A stretch of DNA of 64,000 nt. It comes from Erigeron canadensis. Taxonomy: Eukaryota; Streptophyta; Magnoliopsida; Asterales; Asteraceae. Positions within the stretch are counted from its first letter, which is position 1. Each line of letters starts with the position of its first letter. The stretch covers positions 7,872,501-7,936,500 of the forward strand of contig NC_057768.1 of assembly GCF_010389155.1 (NCBI RefSeq). The letters are read 5' to 3'. The position numbers and the translations under genes were made by a program. Positions 22,511 to 34,399 of the stretch are shown piece after piece. The notes under the pieces were generated by a model that did no database searches, was not told the origin of the DNA, and was given only the letters and a program-made list of their open reading frames with translations.

Positions 22511-23649
22511 CACATTAACTAAATTACACATATAGATTTCACCACCATTATGTAATTGACCCAACACATATATAATCATTTATAATAGTACTCACCTCAA
22601 TGATGAACTACCGAATTGAAGATGACCACATGAATTCATATTATTGCTTTCAACCTAACAATAATCACAATATGCATATAGGGTCAACTAACCATAAATC
22701 ACCTCAAACACAAGGTCATCTAGCCATATATCATTAACATTATTAGCCTCCTAATTTTCATCCCAATCTTATTTTCTTATTGAGTTAACCTACTTTAATA
22801 TTCTCATTTTAGCTATATATTACTTATGACCATATTAACAAGGTCATTTCATATTATTAACCTAAATCATCACTTTTATATCTTGACTATGAAAGTTACC
22901 AACCACTTTACCCTCAAACTATTCATACAACTTTACAATAATATGATCATCCCACTAAAATTCCCAATTTGATTAACTTCCATGAACCCTAATGTGTATT
23001 AAATCAAAGTAACTCATATTATATAAAAACCCCCAAATTTTATTAACATCATCAACCCTAATTTTAAATATATCAAAATAACCTACTTTGATGAAAAACC
23101 TTAAATCAATTTGAATTCTAAGAACCCTAATTATAACAATCAAAATAGTTAGAAGTACCTTTAACTTGAGATGGAGATAAACTAGAAGATGACATGCAAT
23201 TACATACTCAATTCTTTTCTCTCTTTTTCTTCTTTATGCTAGAACCAAACACCCCAATTCAATTGAATTACAAGAACCTTAATTTCTCAAAGAAGAATCG
23301 ATTTCACCATACTTCAAGAATTATTAACTAGATGGAAATATGAATACAAACTACTTACTCTGTCTTTCTTTCTTCTAATTTTCGGCCCTCACACCACCAC
23401 CACAAACAATTTCAATCGATAGCTACTTGAAAATATTGATAATGATTTCTTGGAGAATTTCTTGTTTTTGTATAAATTGATTGACACCCACAATGAAAGA
23501 AAGATTGAAAATGAAGATTAAGAAAATTGAGAAATAGTTAATTTTAAGAATAATAATAATAAGAAGTTGTTAGTCATCAAGGAAGGAAATGGCTGGCATC
23601 TCCACATGATGCCACACCCTTTTTGATATAGAAAATTGAGAAATAGTTA
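22511..23649. other. AT-rich intergenic, no gene seen
   Basis: No coding frame or known element is supported. A 22-bp direct repeat (beginning gaaaattgag) occurs at 23522-23543 and 23631-23652 and brackets about 87 bases, possibly the trace of an insertion or slippage. Confidence 0.35.
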
Positions 23650-23767
23650 ATTACACGTGGTTCGACACACATGTTTGTCATTCTCCCGTTTTAGGTACCG
23701 TTTAACCTGTAGAACGGTACCTAAAATGGGGGAATGACTGACACATGTGTCAGACCACGTGTAATTC
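23650..23767. repeat. Hairpin-forming inverted repeat
   Basis: Two arms of about 53 bases face each other around a loop of about 10 bases near 23704-23713. The outer ends are AATTACACGTGG and CCACGTGTAATT and the inner ends include GGTACCGTT and AACGGTACC. Each arm begins with a CACGTG G-box. It may be a tiny fold-back MITE or the end of a larger element. Confidence 0.65.
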
Positions 23768-23798
23768 TCCTTATAGCTTTTACTATCTACACACCAGT

Positions 23799-23858
23799 CA
23801 AACGCGGTGTTTTATATAAAACGGGGCAATAAACGCGATGTTTTACATAAAACGGGGC
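23799..23858. repeat. Two-copy 30-bp tandem repeat with palindromic core
   Basis: Two adjacent units of the form AAACGCGRTGTTTTAYATAAAACGGGGC. The first contains a perfect palindrome GTTTTATATAAAAC. No function can be assigned. Confidence 0.5.
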
Positions 23859-23965
23859 GTTTCATATGTGTTTTATGAACAGTTGACGGTGTATCTGTAG
23901 TATCACTCTTAATTTATTTGATTAGCTAATTACTCGTAACTAATTAAGATGTTCATCTATCTATA

Positions 23966-24441
23966 TCTATATTCATACTACTTTATAAAGCATTTACCCC
24001 TTCTCATTTTCTCAAAAAAGAACTTTATCACCTAATATACCTACAATACCCTTAAATCTCAACCACTCTATTTTCCTCTCCTCAAATCTCAACCACTCCT
24101 TTTTTTTCTCTCCTCCATAAATCATTTTATTCCGTAATTCATTCAAAATCTTTTATCTCAAAAACCGTACATCGATAGATTTTAAAAACAATTATAAAAA
24201 TTATATGAGTGTTTTTAAAATCTCATGCTCGTTCATTAAAGATGTCATTCAATATACTGTTGACGAATTTTTAAATTTGAGGATGGAGCTCGTACCGCTA
24301 AGTGTGGAGCTCGTCAGGTAGATCACTTCATAACCCATCACCCCAATGACCTATCACCCGTTATGATCGATCACCTTCTATGACATATTACACTCTATGA
24401 CCTATCACCCCCATCATCGCACCGCACGGGCATTTTGCTGG
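23966..24441 (+). mobile_element. Non-autonomous Helitron-like element a
   Basis: It starts TCTATATTCATACTACTT after an A and ends GCTGG before a T, fitting the Helitron rule (5' TC, 3' CTRR, insertion between A and T). The interior shares a long stretch (around 24150-24290: 'tctcaaaaaccgtacatcgat', 'gacgaatttttaaat') with element b and with 44593-44983. No Rep/helicase gene is present. Confidence 0.55.
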
Positions 24442-24444
24442 TCA

Positions 24445-24892
24445 TCTTATAAAAGAGGACCCCCTTTTTTAAAAAAAAAAATTATGTGTACTGACAAAAA
24501 TACCTCTCTTTTTTATTCACTAATTTAAACATCTCTACCTAATATAGTTATAATACTCTTAAATATCAACTACTCATTTTCTTTCTCTGCTCAAATATCA
24601 ACCACTCATTTTTTTCTCTCTCTTCTATAAATCATTTTATTTCTTTGATTCATTCAAAATCTTCTATCTCAAAAACCGTATATCGATAAATTATAAAAAT
24701 TGTATGGGTGTTCTTAAAATTTCATGCTTTCTCATTGGAGATGTCATTCGATATATTTTCGACGAATTTTTAAATCCCAGGGTGGAGCCCGTACAGGTAA
24801 AGCATTTGGCTATCACACTCTATGACTTATCACCTCCTATAACTTATCACCCCTACCATCTCACCGTCGCAACGCGCGGATACCTTCTCTAG
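24445..24892 (+). mobile_element. Non-autonomous Helitron-like element b
   Basis: Lies three bases after element a. It starts TCTTATAAAAGAGGACC and ends CTTCTCTAG before T, preceded by a GC-rich stretch (CAACGCGCGG) typical of the region before a Helitron 3' end. The middle (24660-24800) closely matches element a and the copy at 44593-44983. Confidence 0.6.
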
Positions 24893-25044
24893 TATTTATT
24901 AAATGGTTTTAATAAATCGTTTAAAAGAATACAAGTTTTAATTATTCACACTTCAAAACCTAAGGTTTAATTAAACTAATTTGAGATTCTTTCAAATTAT
25001 GAACATCTAATTTTGATGCAAAGCAATGGTATAGTTAATAAAAT

Positions 25045-25460
25045 CCCAACAGTTATGTGGTCAAAAATAAAATTACGTAGTTAAAAAGTGACTTGTTAGA
25101 ATTTTTTTAGTGAAACTTTAGCAACTTTTAAGTGATTTATATTCAATAACTTGAATTTTTTTTTTTGTCACTACACTAGATATTATCAATTGTAAGGTAT
25201 ATTAGGGTTAAGTGTTGAGCTATTAGCAATTATGTGACCAAAAATCGAATTACGTAGTTAAAAAAATTGACTTTTAGCATTTTTAGTGAATTTTTAGCCT
25301 TTTTTTTTACCTACTTTTAAGTGTTTTAGATGCAATAGATTGGATTTTCTTTTCTCAATTCATTAGATATTATTAACCGAGAGATATATTAGGGCCAAGG
25401 GTTTAGCTATTAGCAATCATGTGGTCAAAAATTAATTTTGCGTAGTTATATAGTGAATTT
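25045..25460. repeat. Degenerate tandem repeat, about 185-bp period, three units
   Basis: A phrase like 'ttatgtggtcaaaaataaaa..acgtagtta' begins near 25050, 25230 and 25417. Each is followed by a T-rich stretch and, in the first two, text like 'actagatattat' and 'atattagggttaag'. It is non-coding, probably an old local duplication. Confidence 0.6.
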
Positions 25461-25469
25461 TTTTTTTTA

Positions 25470-26545
25470 GTGAAAAATCGGTTTTGAACCAAATTTGGAC
25501 CCGACCCTAATTGGTTTTAATGGGTTTGGGTTTTCCTTTCGCAAAAATGGTTTCAAACAAGTTTGGTTTTTGGTCAAAACCGGTTTGAAATACTTTGACC
25601 GAAACTGGTTCGGATCGGATAAGCTAAAAACTCACCGGTTCAAACAAGTTTGGTTTTTGCGAACATTAAGTCGGCATGCAGCATCAGAGAAAACCTCACT
25701 GTGTAATGGTGAAGCTTTGCAATTACCTTAGACAATGAGATATTGACTATGGATCATTACAAGTATTCAAGGGAGAAAACTCCAATGTATGTCATCCCTG
25801 AAGATCGAACTCAAGACCTTGTATAAAACTGAAAATGCCTATATCAAGCTGTGCTGACCATCATTGGCTACATTCAGTTTAGTTTTAGGTTCAACAAATT
25901 GTCGAACCGGTGTTACCAGTTAGCCAAATATCAATTAATCAATTTTTAGCTAAACATATCCTCTTTATATCATAATGGGGTTAACAAGTATACTGTTAGG
26001 GGGTGAGACTTTATATTCACACACATGATTTTTAGGGGGAGATTGTGGGAGATTGTGAATGAGAAATTTAGAAACAGGCTGCTTCTAGGAGTATTTTTCT
26101 TTTTCCCTATCATCATACCTAAAATGTATCATTTTGTACTTTAATTTTGTGTATTTAAAGTTATATTTAAAAAAAATTATTTAGGGAGTAGGTATATATT
26201 TAGAAAGTGCCTTTGCCAAGTTAATCTCGTCGTTTAATAACAAAACATCAAGTTAAAAGAGCATGGGACACGAGTTGGGCTTTGCAAGTCGTTTTGACAA
26301 AAGGTTAAAAGAGGTTTTAATTAATTTTATGAATGATATGAGTGAATATGAATTCTGAGTTGTGACGTTTAGAAAAATAAGTTATAGACGGAAAACACAA
26401 AAGAGTCCGAGGACTGAAATGTCAGGTTAGCAGCTTCAAAAGTCCAAAACATGGGCTGTAGTTTATTTCATCCTTTGTAAAAACTCGCATAACAAAATAG
26501 ACGAGATTTTGTACTCACAAATACACTATATATATACATGGGGTT
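25470..26545. other. Repeat-derived DNA, no gene seen
   Basis: Around 25475-25670 the sequence is a degenerate mix of GGTTTTG/CAAACAAGTTTGG phrases giving a spurious open frame. Near 26030-26070 an AGGGGGAGATTGTGGGAGATTG stretch looks like the polypurine tract and LTR start of a Copia element, but no LTR or genes could be matched to it. Confidence 0.3.
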
Positions 26546-26725
26546 GAGAATATAAGGTTGTTAGGTACCTAAATTTAGATGTTGAACACTCACAGATTGT
26601 TTTTTTAATCCATAAAAATCATAAGGGCAAAGTAATTTAATTAAAATTCAACAAATATTAAAAAATTAGTATGTGAGGGTATCCACACCTAAACATAAGT
26701 GCCGGATCGACAACCTTATATTCAC
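26546..26725. mobile_element. MITE with ~16-bp terminal inverted repeats, family copy 1
   Basis: Ends GAGAATATAAGGTTGT and ACAACCTTATATTC are inverted. The interior includes 'ttaatccataaaaatca' and 'caaatattaaaaaattagtatgtgag'. The same text, reversed, recurs at 31863-31955 and about 40094-40270, so this is a dispersed family. Confidence 0.65.
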
Positions 26726-27419
26726 TTTTTCCATATATAAATATATATAGATTATGGGCCTTTAATAAAGTAGGCTCAACTCTCTTGCACCTCTTGCTAC
26801 TCCTGTGGTTCACCACCCTATGGCCCTTTGGTGATGGTGTAATCCTGGGTTAGGCAGATGGCGGAACTTGAACACTAGCTATGAAGGGGTGGATTTTAAT
26901 GAGACATAAAATTTAGCTTTGTTAGAGGGGTTAATATGTATTATAAAAATTATTTTTGAAAAGTGTATAAGAAATTAGTGTTAAAAACAAAAACTTTGGA
27001 AAAACTCGAACCCCTTTGGCCCCTTAAAAGTTCCATCCTTCTTTATATTACATAATATAAAATTGAATCTAATAGATGATACAATTTGTTAAAAGATTTG
27101 AAAATTGAGATAATTATACATTTTTAAATGATTAAATCCATTACGCCGCTGTTGCATATGGCAAGATTGATGTGGATAGATATCGTATCTCCGGATCGCC
27201 CCCAACATACCCAACTACTTCTAAATGTGTGATGCACCAAACACAATTAAAGTAATATGCATGGCTTTGGAACGGAAGTTTTTGTCAACTTGCACACGTT
27301 GAGATAAACTTTTTTACTTTTAAATAGGGACGTAGGCAAGATTTATGAAAGATTTTGAAAGTAAAAATGAGATTTTAATATATAAAAGATTAACACAACT
27401 CAAAATGAATGATGATCGT
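26726..27419. other. Intergenic, no gene seen
   Basis: Non-coding. A stretch near 26860-27040 (gcggaacttgaacac ... ttccatcc) reads like a dispersed plant repeat, but no boundaries can be given. Confidence 0.3.
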
Positions 27420-27950
27420 TGTAAGTTGATATGGAACTAACTTAGTTTCCAATAATCCAACTTGATAGTGCACCATCCTAGTCACTACTAGGAACAAGTC
27501 AAAGTAACATAAAGCAGTGTACCTCCAGATGGAAATGATTACATGACCCGGACCAAGCTCCGGATCCAATTAACATAATAGAACGAATAGACCATCATGT
27601 AAGTAACACGTGGCCGACCAACCTGACAGAATGACGTAATCCTAAGCCAATCCCAGTTGAAGAAGGTACATTCCCAACATGCTTCAAACCGTACTAGTGG
27701 GTCATAGGAGACAAGTACTCAAACCTTCCCCTCAACCTTTATAAATACTCCTTTCAATCATTCATTTAAGGTAGATGTTTTCACACACTTACACACTTTA
27801 CTTTGAATATTTTAGTGGCGTGGAGTAACATCAATCATCGGTAGAGAATCGCCAATAAACATAATCAATCTTCTCCTCACCCCTCTTCTGGTAAGTTCAC
27901 CCCTAGTAATTAGACGACGAAAAACATTTAAACAAGTGGCGCCGTCTACA
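27420..27950 (+). mobile_element. LTR plus primer-binding site of a truncated Gypsy-like element
   Basis: An LTR-like block starting TGTAAGTTG (27420) and ending AAAAACA (27926) is followed ten bases later by TGGCGCCGTC at 27937-27946. That is the form of primer-binding site used by many plant Gypsy elements and complementary to a tRNA 3' end. A TATA box (tataaatac) lies near 27741-27749. No gag or pol follows, so the internal region is lost soon after the primer site. The exact left edge is uncertain. Confidence 0.55.
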
Positions 27951-30007
27951 TGATATATATAGTCAAGTTATACATGTTTTATATATCTATTTAGCGGTCA
28001 ATTAATATTTTATACTTGTTTGTACGTATTTTACATCTAATATATATACTTTTAGCTTCTTTTTAAGTTTGTAGGTTCGACACGGCTTGTAGCAACTGCA
28101 AAATTTATATGGATTTTCAAGTAACGGGTAGGTTGGATAAAACCTATACTAGGTATTCATTGGGTACGTCTCCAAATATAGCTTGGCCTACTTTTTTTTT
28201 TTTTTTTTTTTTCTCTAAAATCAAAGTTTGAGATTTCTAAAACATTTTCAACTATGCAACAAAAGAAACACAACACATGACAATGGCACATTAGCATTTT
28301 GCTTGGGGGGAAAAAGACAAGGAAAGTAGCGCAAAGTAATGACGACAGATCAATTGATAGATGTATATAGGGGTTTTACCCACAAGTCGTATGTTCAAAC
28401 TTTATGGTATGGTTAAAATGCCCGTGGGATTTTCCCACACCGTTAAAACAATGTAGGTCATCTTAAGTGACACTCACGCTTGTATGGTGAGTTAAAGATT
28501 TCGAAACATGCTATTTCAAAATAGGTGATTCAATTTCAGGGTAATTGAATATTCTTGGTTTCATTATTGGGCTGGCTTTATAGTAGCTTTGTTTTTTTCA
28601 CGGTTTTATTGTGGTGGGCTAAAAGATTAAACTGAATTTTACTGTTGTAAAATAATACTGTACTTAATCTTTAATTAAAAACCTTTATTTGGGTGACTCG
28701 AAGTTGTTAATGACTACATGGCGATCCATTTAATGGCCTAGGGCTGGTTACCCGCAACAAAATAAGAAAGCCCATCTCATTTGGGTTGGGTTCATAACGC
28801 TTGTTCCGAGTTTTGGGTTATATATATTGAAAGGCCTATTCGAACATGTCAAATATGAAAATATTGATTTCTTTTTTAACGGAAATTGAAACATTATTAA
28901 AAATTAAAATGGAAGTAGATGACATGTACGTGTGTATGTATATAGCTTTTTCCTATATATGAATATGGCTTTAAGATTAGTGACTTTTCTTTTATATGAA
29001 CATAGATGTCATTTTTATTTTTTATTTTTTCGTTTGGGGGGTTGGTAACATATCACAGAGGATCCATCATCCATGTTTGTGTAGCTTATTGTTTATGGTT
29101 TCGATTAAAGGGTGAGCTTGTAAGCAAAGTACTTATAGAAGTTTGAGTTGATCGTGATTTAATTAGGTTTGCCATCTTAACGTACAGCAAGTGACGGAAC
29201 CAAGAATTTCTGTTACGGATAACACAAAACTAGTTACAAGTGCATTCATTTTACGACTTGTTTCGTTTCACACTGTATTAAAGTTCTATGATTAACCTTT
29301 ATAACTCATGTTAACAAGTCGAAATTAAAGAGTAACTTTTGTTTTAAGAAGTGCAAGAACTAAAAGCAAAATATTTAACTCATAGAAATTAACATGAACT
29401 TTGTTTATTTAGGTGGTGCAATTCTAATTACACGGATCACAAGTTCAAATCTAATAAGTGCATTACTTACCCAAAAAAAATTCTAATTACACGGGTGCAC
29501 AAAATCATCGGGCAAATAGTCCAGTGGCATTAGCAAGAAACGAAATCCGTTTGTAATTTTTATTTTACTTAATGGTGTGATTCCATCCGTCCTTAACGCC
29601 TGCAACTTTTCTGGCAACATTTATTTTTGAGATGTCTTGTATGTACTTGGGTATTTCCATAGCAAATGCATTTTTTGTCAATTTTTTTTAAATAGTTGTA
29701 CTTGTACATGTCTACATGCAAATATGTGCTCTTTCATCTGTTAAACCATGAATTAAAGACTCGATACATAATATTTTGACAACAAAAACGTTTAACAAAG
29801 AATCATGAAGCAAAGAGCCATGAACGGGCATACTACTATCGACCAACTTAATATGGTTAACTTTTGACCATCATTGGGTTTGAATCGTTAAAATTATATT
29901 TTTCGGTCTTACTATGTAAGCGCCTTTATAATATTACTCTCGGTTACAACTCTGAACTCTCATGATATTGCCCAAAGAAATCTTCCAATTATTGCAAAAC
30001 CATCGTA
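27951..30007. other. Intergenic, no gene seen
   Basis: AT-rich DNA. At about 28340-28450 a stretch (gttttacccacaagtcgtatgttcaaac ... cccgtgggattttcccacacc) resembles a dispersed tRNA-related repeat, but ends and target duplication were not found. No coding frame is supported. Confidence 0.3.
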
Positions 30008-30123
30008 TTGCCATAGGGCTCATATCAATACATAATAGTAAAAGAGAAAGAAAAAAGAAAAGAAGTTGCCATAGGGATCATATCAATACATAACAGTAAA
30101 AGAGAAGGGAAAAAAAAAAAAGT
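30008..30123. repeat. 58-bp tandem duplication
   Basis: Two adjacent units starting TTGCCATAGGG (30008 and 30066) with a purine-rich end. It lies just downstream of the glycine-rich gene. Confidence 0.75.
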
Positions 30124-30236
30124 AGCCAAAAAGTTTGAATAGAGACGTAAATTCATCATATAAAATTCATGAAATTTAATGGGCAAGTTAAATCATTTTT
30201 CAATTTGTTATTCCCTTGGTCAGTGGATATCATCCC

Positions 30237-30888
30237 CTAGCTACATCCCCAAATCCAACAGTTCTGGTTACCTCCTCCACCCCATCCCCATCCTCCACCG
30301 CTGCCACCACCACCGCCTCCACCTCCGCCACCGCCGCCTCCCCCTCCCCCTCCGCCGCCTCCCCCTCCCCCTCCACCACCACCACCGCCACCGCCGCCGC
30401 CGCCACTCCCTTTTCCCCATCCATGACCTTGCCCTTTCCCACCTCCTCCTCCTCCTCCGCCGCCACCACCACCTCCACTCCGATTACCATCGCCACTGCC
30501 ACCTCCACCACCACCACCACCGCCACCTCTACCGCCTCCACTGCTACCCCCCTTATGCTTTCTCTTATGCTTTTCTTTATTCCCACCACGATTCCCACTT
30601 CCATTCCCATTCCCATTCCCCCTCCCATTCCCATTCCCACCCCCCACCACCGCCACCGCCACTACCACCACCGCCTCCACCTCCACCACTTCCACCACCA
30701 TTGATATTCTTTGTCATTTTGGTTTCAACCACAACTACTTCAGAAGAAGTTGTCTTATTTCCTTCCGCATCCAATTCAATCAAAACTTTACCACTATAAA
30801 CACTCTCTTGTGTCTCATGATTGAGCCCATCAACCAAAGATAGGCATAAAACAGCCACAACAATCAATAACTGTAATCCAAGTTCCAT
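30237..30888 (-). pseudogene. Glycine-rich secreted (cell-wall type) protein with one frameshift
   Basis: The ATG at 30888 begins a clear signal peptide (MELGLQLLIVVAVLCLSLVDG). A short polar N-terminal part follows (for example SVYSGKVLIELDAEGN), then glycine runs. At a C6 run on the plus strand (about 30640-30646) the frame must change by one base. It then continues as GGGNGNGRGNGNG, a KEKHKRKHK basic patch, long glycine runs with KGQGHGWGKG, and ends GGGNQNCWIWGCS before the TAG at 30237-30239. The whole span is 652 bases, one more than a multiple of three. The signal peptide and glycine repeats fit a secreted structural cell-wall protein; the exact function is unknown. A TATA box (TATATAAA on the minus strand, plus 30955-30962) is well placed. 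The frameshift may be a sequencing error in the homopolymer, in which case the gene is whole. Confidence 0.72.
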
Positions 30889-32300
30889 TAGGAAACTTTG
30901 CTAGCCAATGATCGAACTACTCCTCCTAATTAACACAAGCACATTACAACCCCTTTATATATACATACATACATATATGTCCACTATATATCCAAAGTGC
31001 ATCTACATTATGAACTTGAATTAATTGGATACTTGAACTCAAATTCAAATAATTGATTTCACCATTGATAACCAGCTAGCTCGCAACAATTTAGAGTCCC
31101 CACACCTCGCTGCGTAGATACTCAATGAATATATATAGTTAGCGGACCCAATCTATTTTAACTTTATTTACAAGTTTTTCTATATATTACGGAGTATATA
31201 TTTAACTCGGTCGGTCAAGTAGATAGCACATGTCATCCCAAGTAGAACTACATGCACTATGACGTGCATAATTGATGGCAATTAGAGATTATTAAATCAT
31301 ACACACCTTTATAAATAAATTTAACTAATGATTACACTTCGAAAAAAAAAAAATTAATTAGCATCATATATGTATATATACACATTAATCCATCTCAAAC
31401 ACTCATCTTTTTGAAATAACTCATACCTTCAAATCCCAAGCACTATCCTTATATTCTTAGCCATCTTTCAAACAACCCAGCCATTAATTTTAATGTTGAC
31501 TACTCATTTTACGCCACAACTGATATTTTCAATCGTATAATATACATCATGTTATTACACGACCACTAACATGACCACCACCATTTGATATTTTACAGTT
31601 AATTTTTCAACAAGAAAAAAATGATAAAATAATAATCTGTAAAAAAATCTGTATTTTCTATATATGAATATTTTAAGTTACTTTGAAAGCAAAGTGAAAT
31701 AAGTATCCATTGGGGGTCCTTTTACTGCACGCCAACAATAACTAGCATCATCAAACCCACCTCCATCCTTCTTCACATGATTCCTATGCTATATATGTAC
31801 GTGCCTATACGCATGCGGTACACTGGTACCTTTGCTAAAAAATATTTTGTATAATGGGAATAGTGAATATAAGGCTGTCGGGCAACTAACTCTCACATAC
31901 TAATTAATTTTTTAATATTTGATAAATTTTAATTAAATCACATGGGGCTACATTGTAAACACATGATAGATCCACTCAGCCCATTAGGATTTTGCAATAA
32001 GAACAATTCTAATCTGGACATTAAGAAGTCCACGATGCTTTCACGTCAATTTTTCTTTTATAGAACTGTCATAATAAAAAATTTACAACTTTAATTATAT
32101 AAACCATTCAAAGTTTATAATTGGGTCTTACTTACAATTAATCTTATTTCCAAATTCCAACGAAGATATAAATCACATTTGGAAAGTTGTATAACGTACA
32201 TATCAACAGTACAGTGTACTTTTTTTAACACCATATAGAAAAAAGTCCACACACAAAACAGCACACCATAGTAATATTAATATGGAAAATGAAATCAGCT
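30889..32300. other. Promoter of the glycine-rich gene and intergenic DNA
   Basis: The first 100 bases hold the TATA box of the minus-strand gene. The rest is AT-rich without supported genes, apart from a partial MITE copy at 31863-31955. Confidence 0.4.
31863..31955. mobile_element. Partial MITE, same family as 26546-26725
   Basis: Begins GTGAATATAAGGCTGTCG and continues CTCACATACTAATTAATTTTTTAATATTTG, matching the reverse complement of 26546-26725. Similarity fades near 31955, so the right end is lost or diverged. Confidence 0.5.
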
Positions 32301-32453
32301 GAGTGTCTAAAGATATGCCTAAAACCTTAAAAATTTGACATGTGGATTCTACTAATTCTCTTTCCTAATCTTGCTCTCTGATTTTTTCACATATCATCAT
32401 CTTATAATTAGACACACTTTTAGGCACACCAATTAGGTTGATTTATCATTTCC
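32301..32453. mobile_element. MITE-like repeat, copy 2 of 3
   Basis: Left end GTGTCTAAAGATATGCCTAAAA and right end (reversed) GGTGTGCCTAAAAGTGTGTCTAA are inverted relatives. It shares the core 'aattctctttcctaatc' and the 'atttatcatttcc' end with the block at 1642-1813. Confidence 0.45.
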
Positions 32454-32563
32454 GTTAATATATGCTGTGTTAACCAACACGTCGCCCGAAGTAAACAGAA
32501 TAATGGGGAAAAAGGCCACAAACTTGGATGGATAAGTCGTTGTCATGTCGACAATATAATAAA

Positions 32564-32725
32564 GGAAATGATAAATCCTTCTAAAAATTTTTCTAATTAA
32601 TATCATGAATACATAACAAGTGTCTCCCATTAGTTCTCTCTTCCATTAATTAGTTTTCTCTCTTAATTTTATCCTTTGATTTTGTCAAATGTCACAATTA
32701 TATTTTTTTAAGAGGATTATTATGA
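32564..32725. mobile_element. MITE-like repeat, copy 3 of 3
   Basis: Starts GGAAATGATAAATCCTTCTAAAAA and contains TCAAATGTCACAATTATATT, in the same orientation as the reverse complement of 1642-1813. It lies 110 bases from copy 2. Confidence 0.4.
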
Positions 32726-33378
32726 TGTTTTTTAAGAGGATTCCCGTTTCTGGAGTTTTAGTCACACCTTTCAATGGCTCCCTTAATTATGCGTGAGGAA
32801 TTGCCTCTATCATTTCCCATATAATAAACATGATTATAAGAATAATGTTGGATAACTTTAATGATTGGAAATATACATAATTCTAAGAGTTACTTTTATT
32901 TCAGAAAATATAATAAACATTTAATTGTATATATAAAAAAAATTAATATTATTATATAAAACAAACTAATTTCTTTTAATTGCCTTTAAAATAATTGAAC
33001 TATATCTTTCATTTTTTCACTTATTAAAATACTTTCATCTAAATTACTTAAATTTATTAATGAAATTATTTACAATATACATTTATTAAACCTTAAAAAC
33101 TACGTACACTACCTTTTTACATGAATTATTTTTACTTTAATTATTTTCATTAAAATTCTAGTGTTGTTTAAAAAATATTTTCCTTTTAATGTATATTATT
33201 TGTATTTTTTTCAGATAAAGTTTCTTTTCGAAGATTAAAAAACAAATGGTGGCCAAACGTGGCTAGCTACCTAGCTGGTAAGAGCAGAAGGCAATTATAA
33301 GGAGTGAAAGAAAAATAAAGACTTAAAATAATCACTCCACTTAATTATTACGAGTATTATTATTTTTTTGGTAAAAAG
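32726..33378. other. AT-rich intergenic, no gene seen
   Basis: Very AT-rich, without a supported gene or element boundary. Confidence 0.4.
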
Positions 33379-33611
33379 TAGTTCTTACGATTAGCTTGCA
33401 TTTCACCCAAAAAACAATAAAGTCCCGATGATGCGACTGAAATGTCACACCAACAATACACTTATACACGGTTACAATAATTACGCAAGAACTAAAAATA
33501 GTTCTTACGATTAGCTTGCATTTCACCCAAAAAATAATAAAGTCCCGACGATGCAACTGAAATGCCACACCGACAATACACTTATACACGGTTACAATTA
33601 CGCAAGAACTA
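33379..33611. repeat. Tandem pair of ~115-bp elements with short terminal inverted repeats
   Basis: Copies at 33379-33494 and 33499-33611 are about 93% alike by eye. Each starts TAGTTCTTACG and ends CGCAAGAACTA, which are inverted relatives, so each unit looks like a tiny MITE. The four-base spacer AAAA between and after the copies could be a target duplication. Confidence 0.65.
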
Positions 33612-34390
33612 AAACCAAAGGCATATATATGGAGTAACATGCCACAACCATTTCCTCATCTAGCTATTATGGTCAAAGTATGGTAGTAAAACATAATAAT
33701 TATATAATAAATTTACAATAAGTTTAATTATGCCGAAATTCCTAAAGGTATCTTGGTTGTCATCTTGAGATATTTTTCAATGCTTACATAGTCGTGCGGA
33801 TATGTAACTCGTCCAACACATATTTATATTTATAAATAAATAAATAAATAATGTTTCAAAGTTATAGAGCGACAATGTGCATACTCACCAACAAGTTCAA
33901 GTTGTGAACAGCCTGCCACGCTAACTTCATTAGAAGAGTACCGAATAGGCGAATATACACGTTCACCAATCATCAAAAGTAGATTAATTCTAACGGCGTA
34001 TTTTATACGTCTAAATATTATAAATACATCCTTTATTTACTTCAGGGCCCTTAACCGTACACGTGTCATGACATTCTTATAAGTCTAGTGAACTAGATGT
34101 ATAGGCTTCATATTCAATACATGTCACATAATCACATGCATACAATCATAACATCAAACATCATCATAACTACGTAAACATATGCATAAACATACGAAGC
34201 ATTAAGGGAATGTCTCTCATCCACTCATTACATGACACGTGTCTAAGACTAATCATGAGGGGCATTCCCTCCATTCGCTTTTTTTTTTTTTAAATGATTG
34301 TTATATGTATTATTTATATTATATATATTATTTATATATAGAATAAAGTTTAAACTTTGTAAATAAAAGTTAAACTTCATTAAAACTAGT
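33612..34390. other. Intergenic, no gene seen
   Basis: AT-rich. Two short related phrases (cacgtgtcatgacattc and ccactcattacatgacacgtgtc, near 34060 and 34220) lie in inverted orientation, perhaps an eroded MITE. No gene is seen. Confidence 0.3.
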
Positions 34391-34399
34391 TACTAAAAA

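Noticed and set aside
25495..25731. Open frame of 78 codons
   Set aside because: Built from a degenerate GGTTTTG repeat; composition and repetition indicate non-coding DNA.
30179..30799. Plus-strand His/Pro/Ser-rich and Thr-rich long open frames
   Set aside because: They are shadows of the minus-strand glycine-rich gene; GGN codons read backwards give Pro, His, Thr and Ala runs.
33341..33640. Minus-strand 99-codon frame
   Set aside because: It spans the tandem MITE pair and its two halves are simply the repeated unit.
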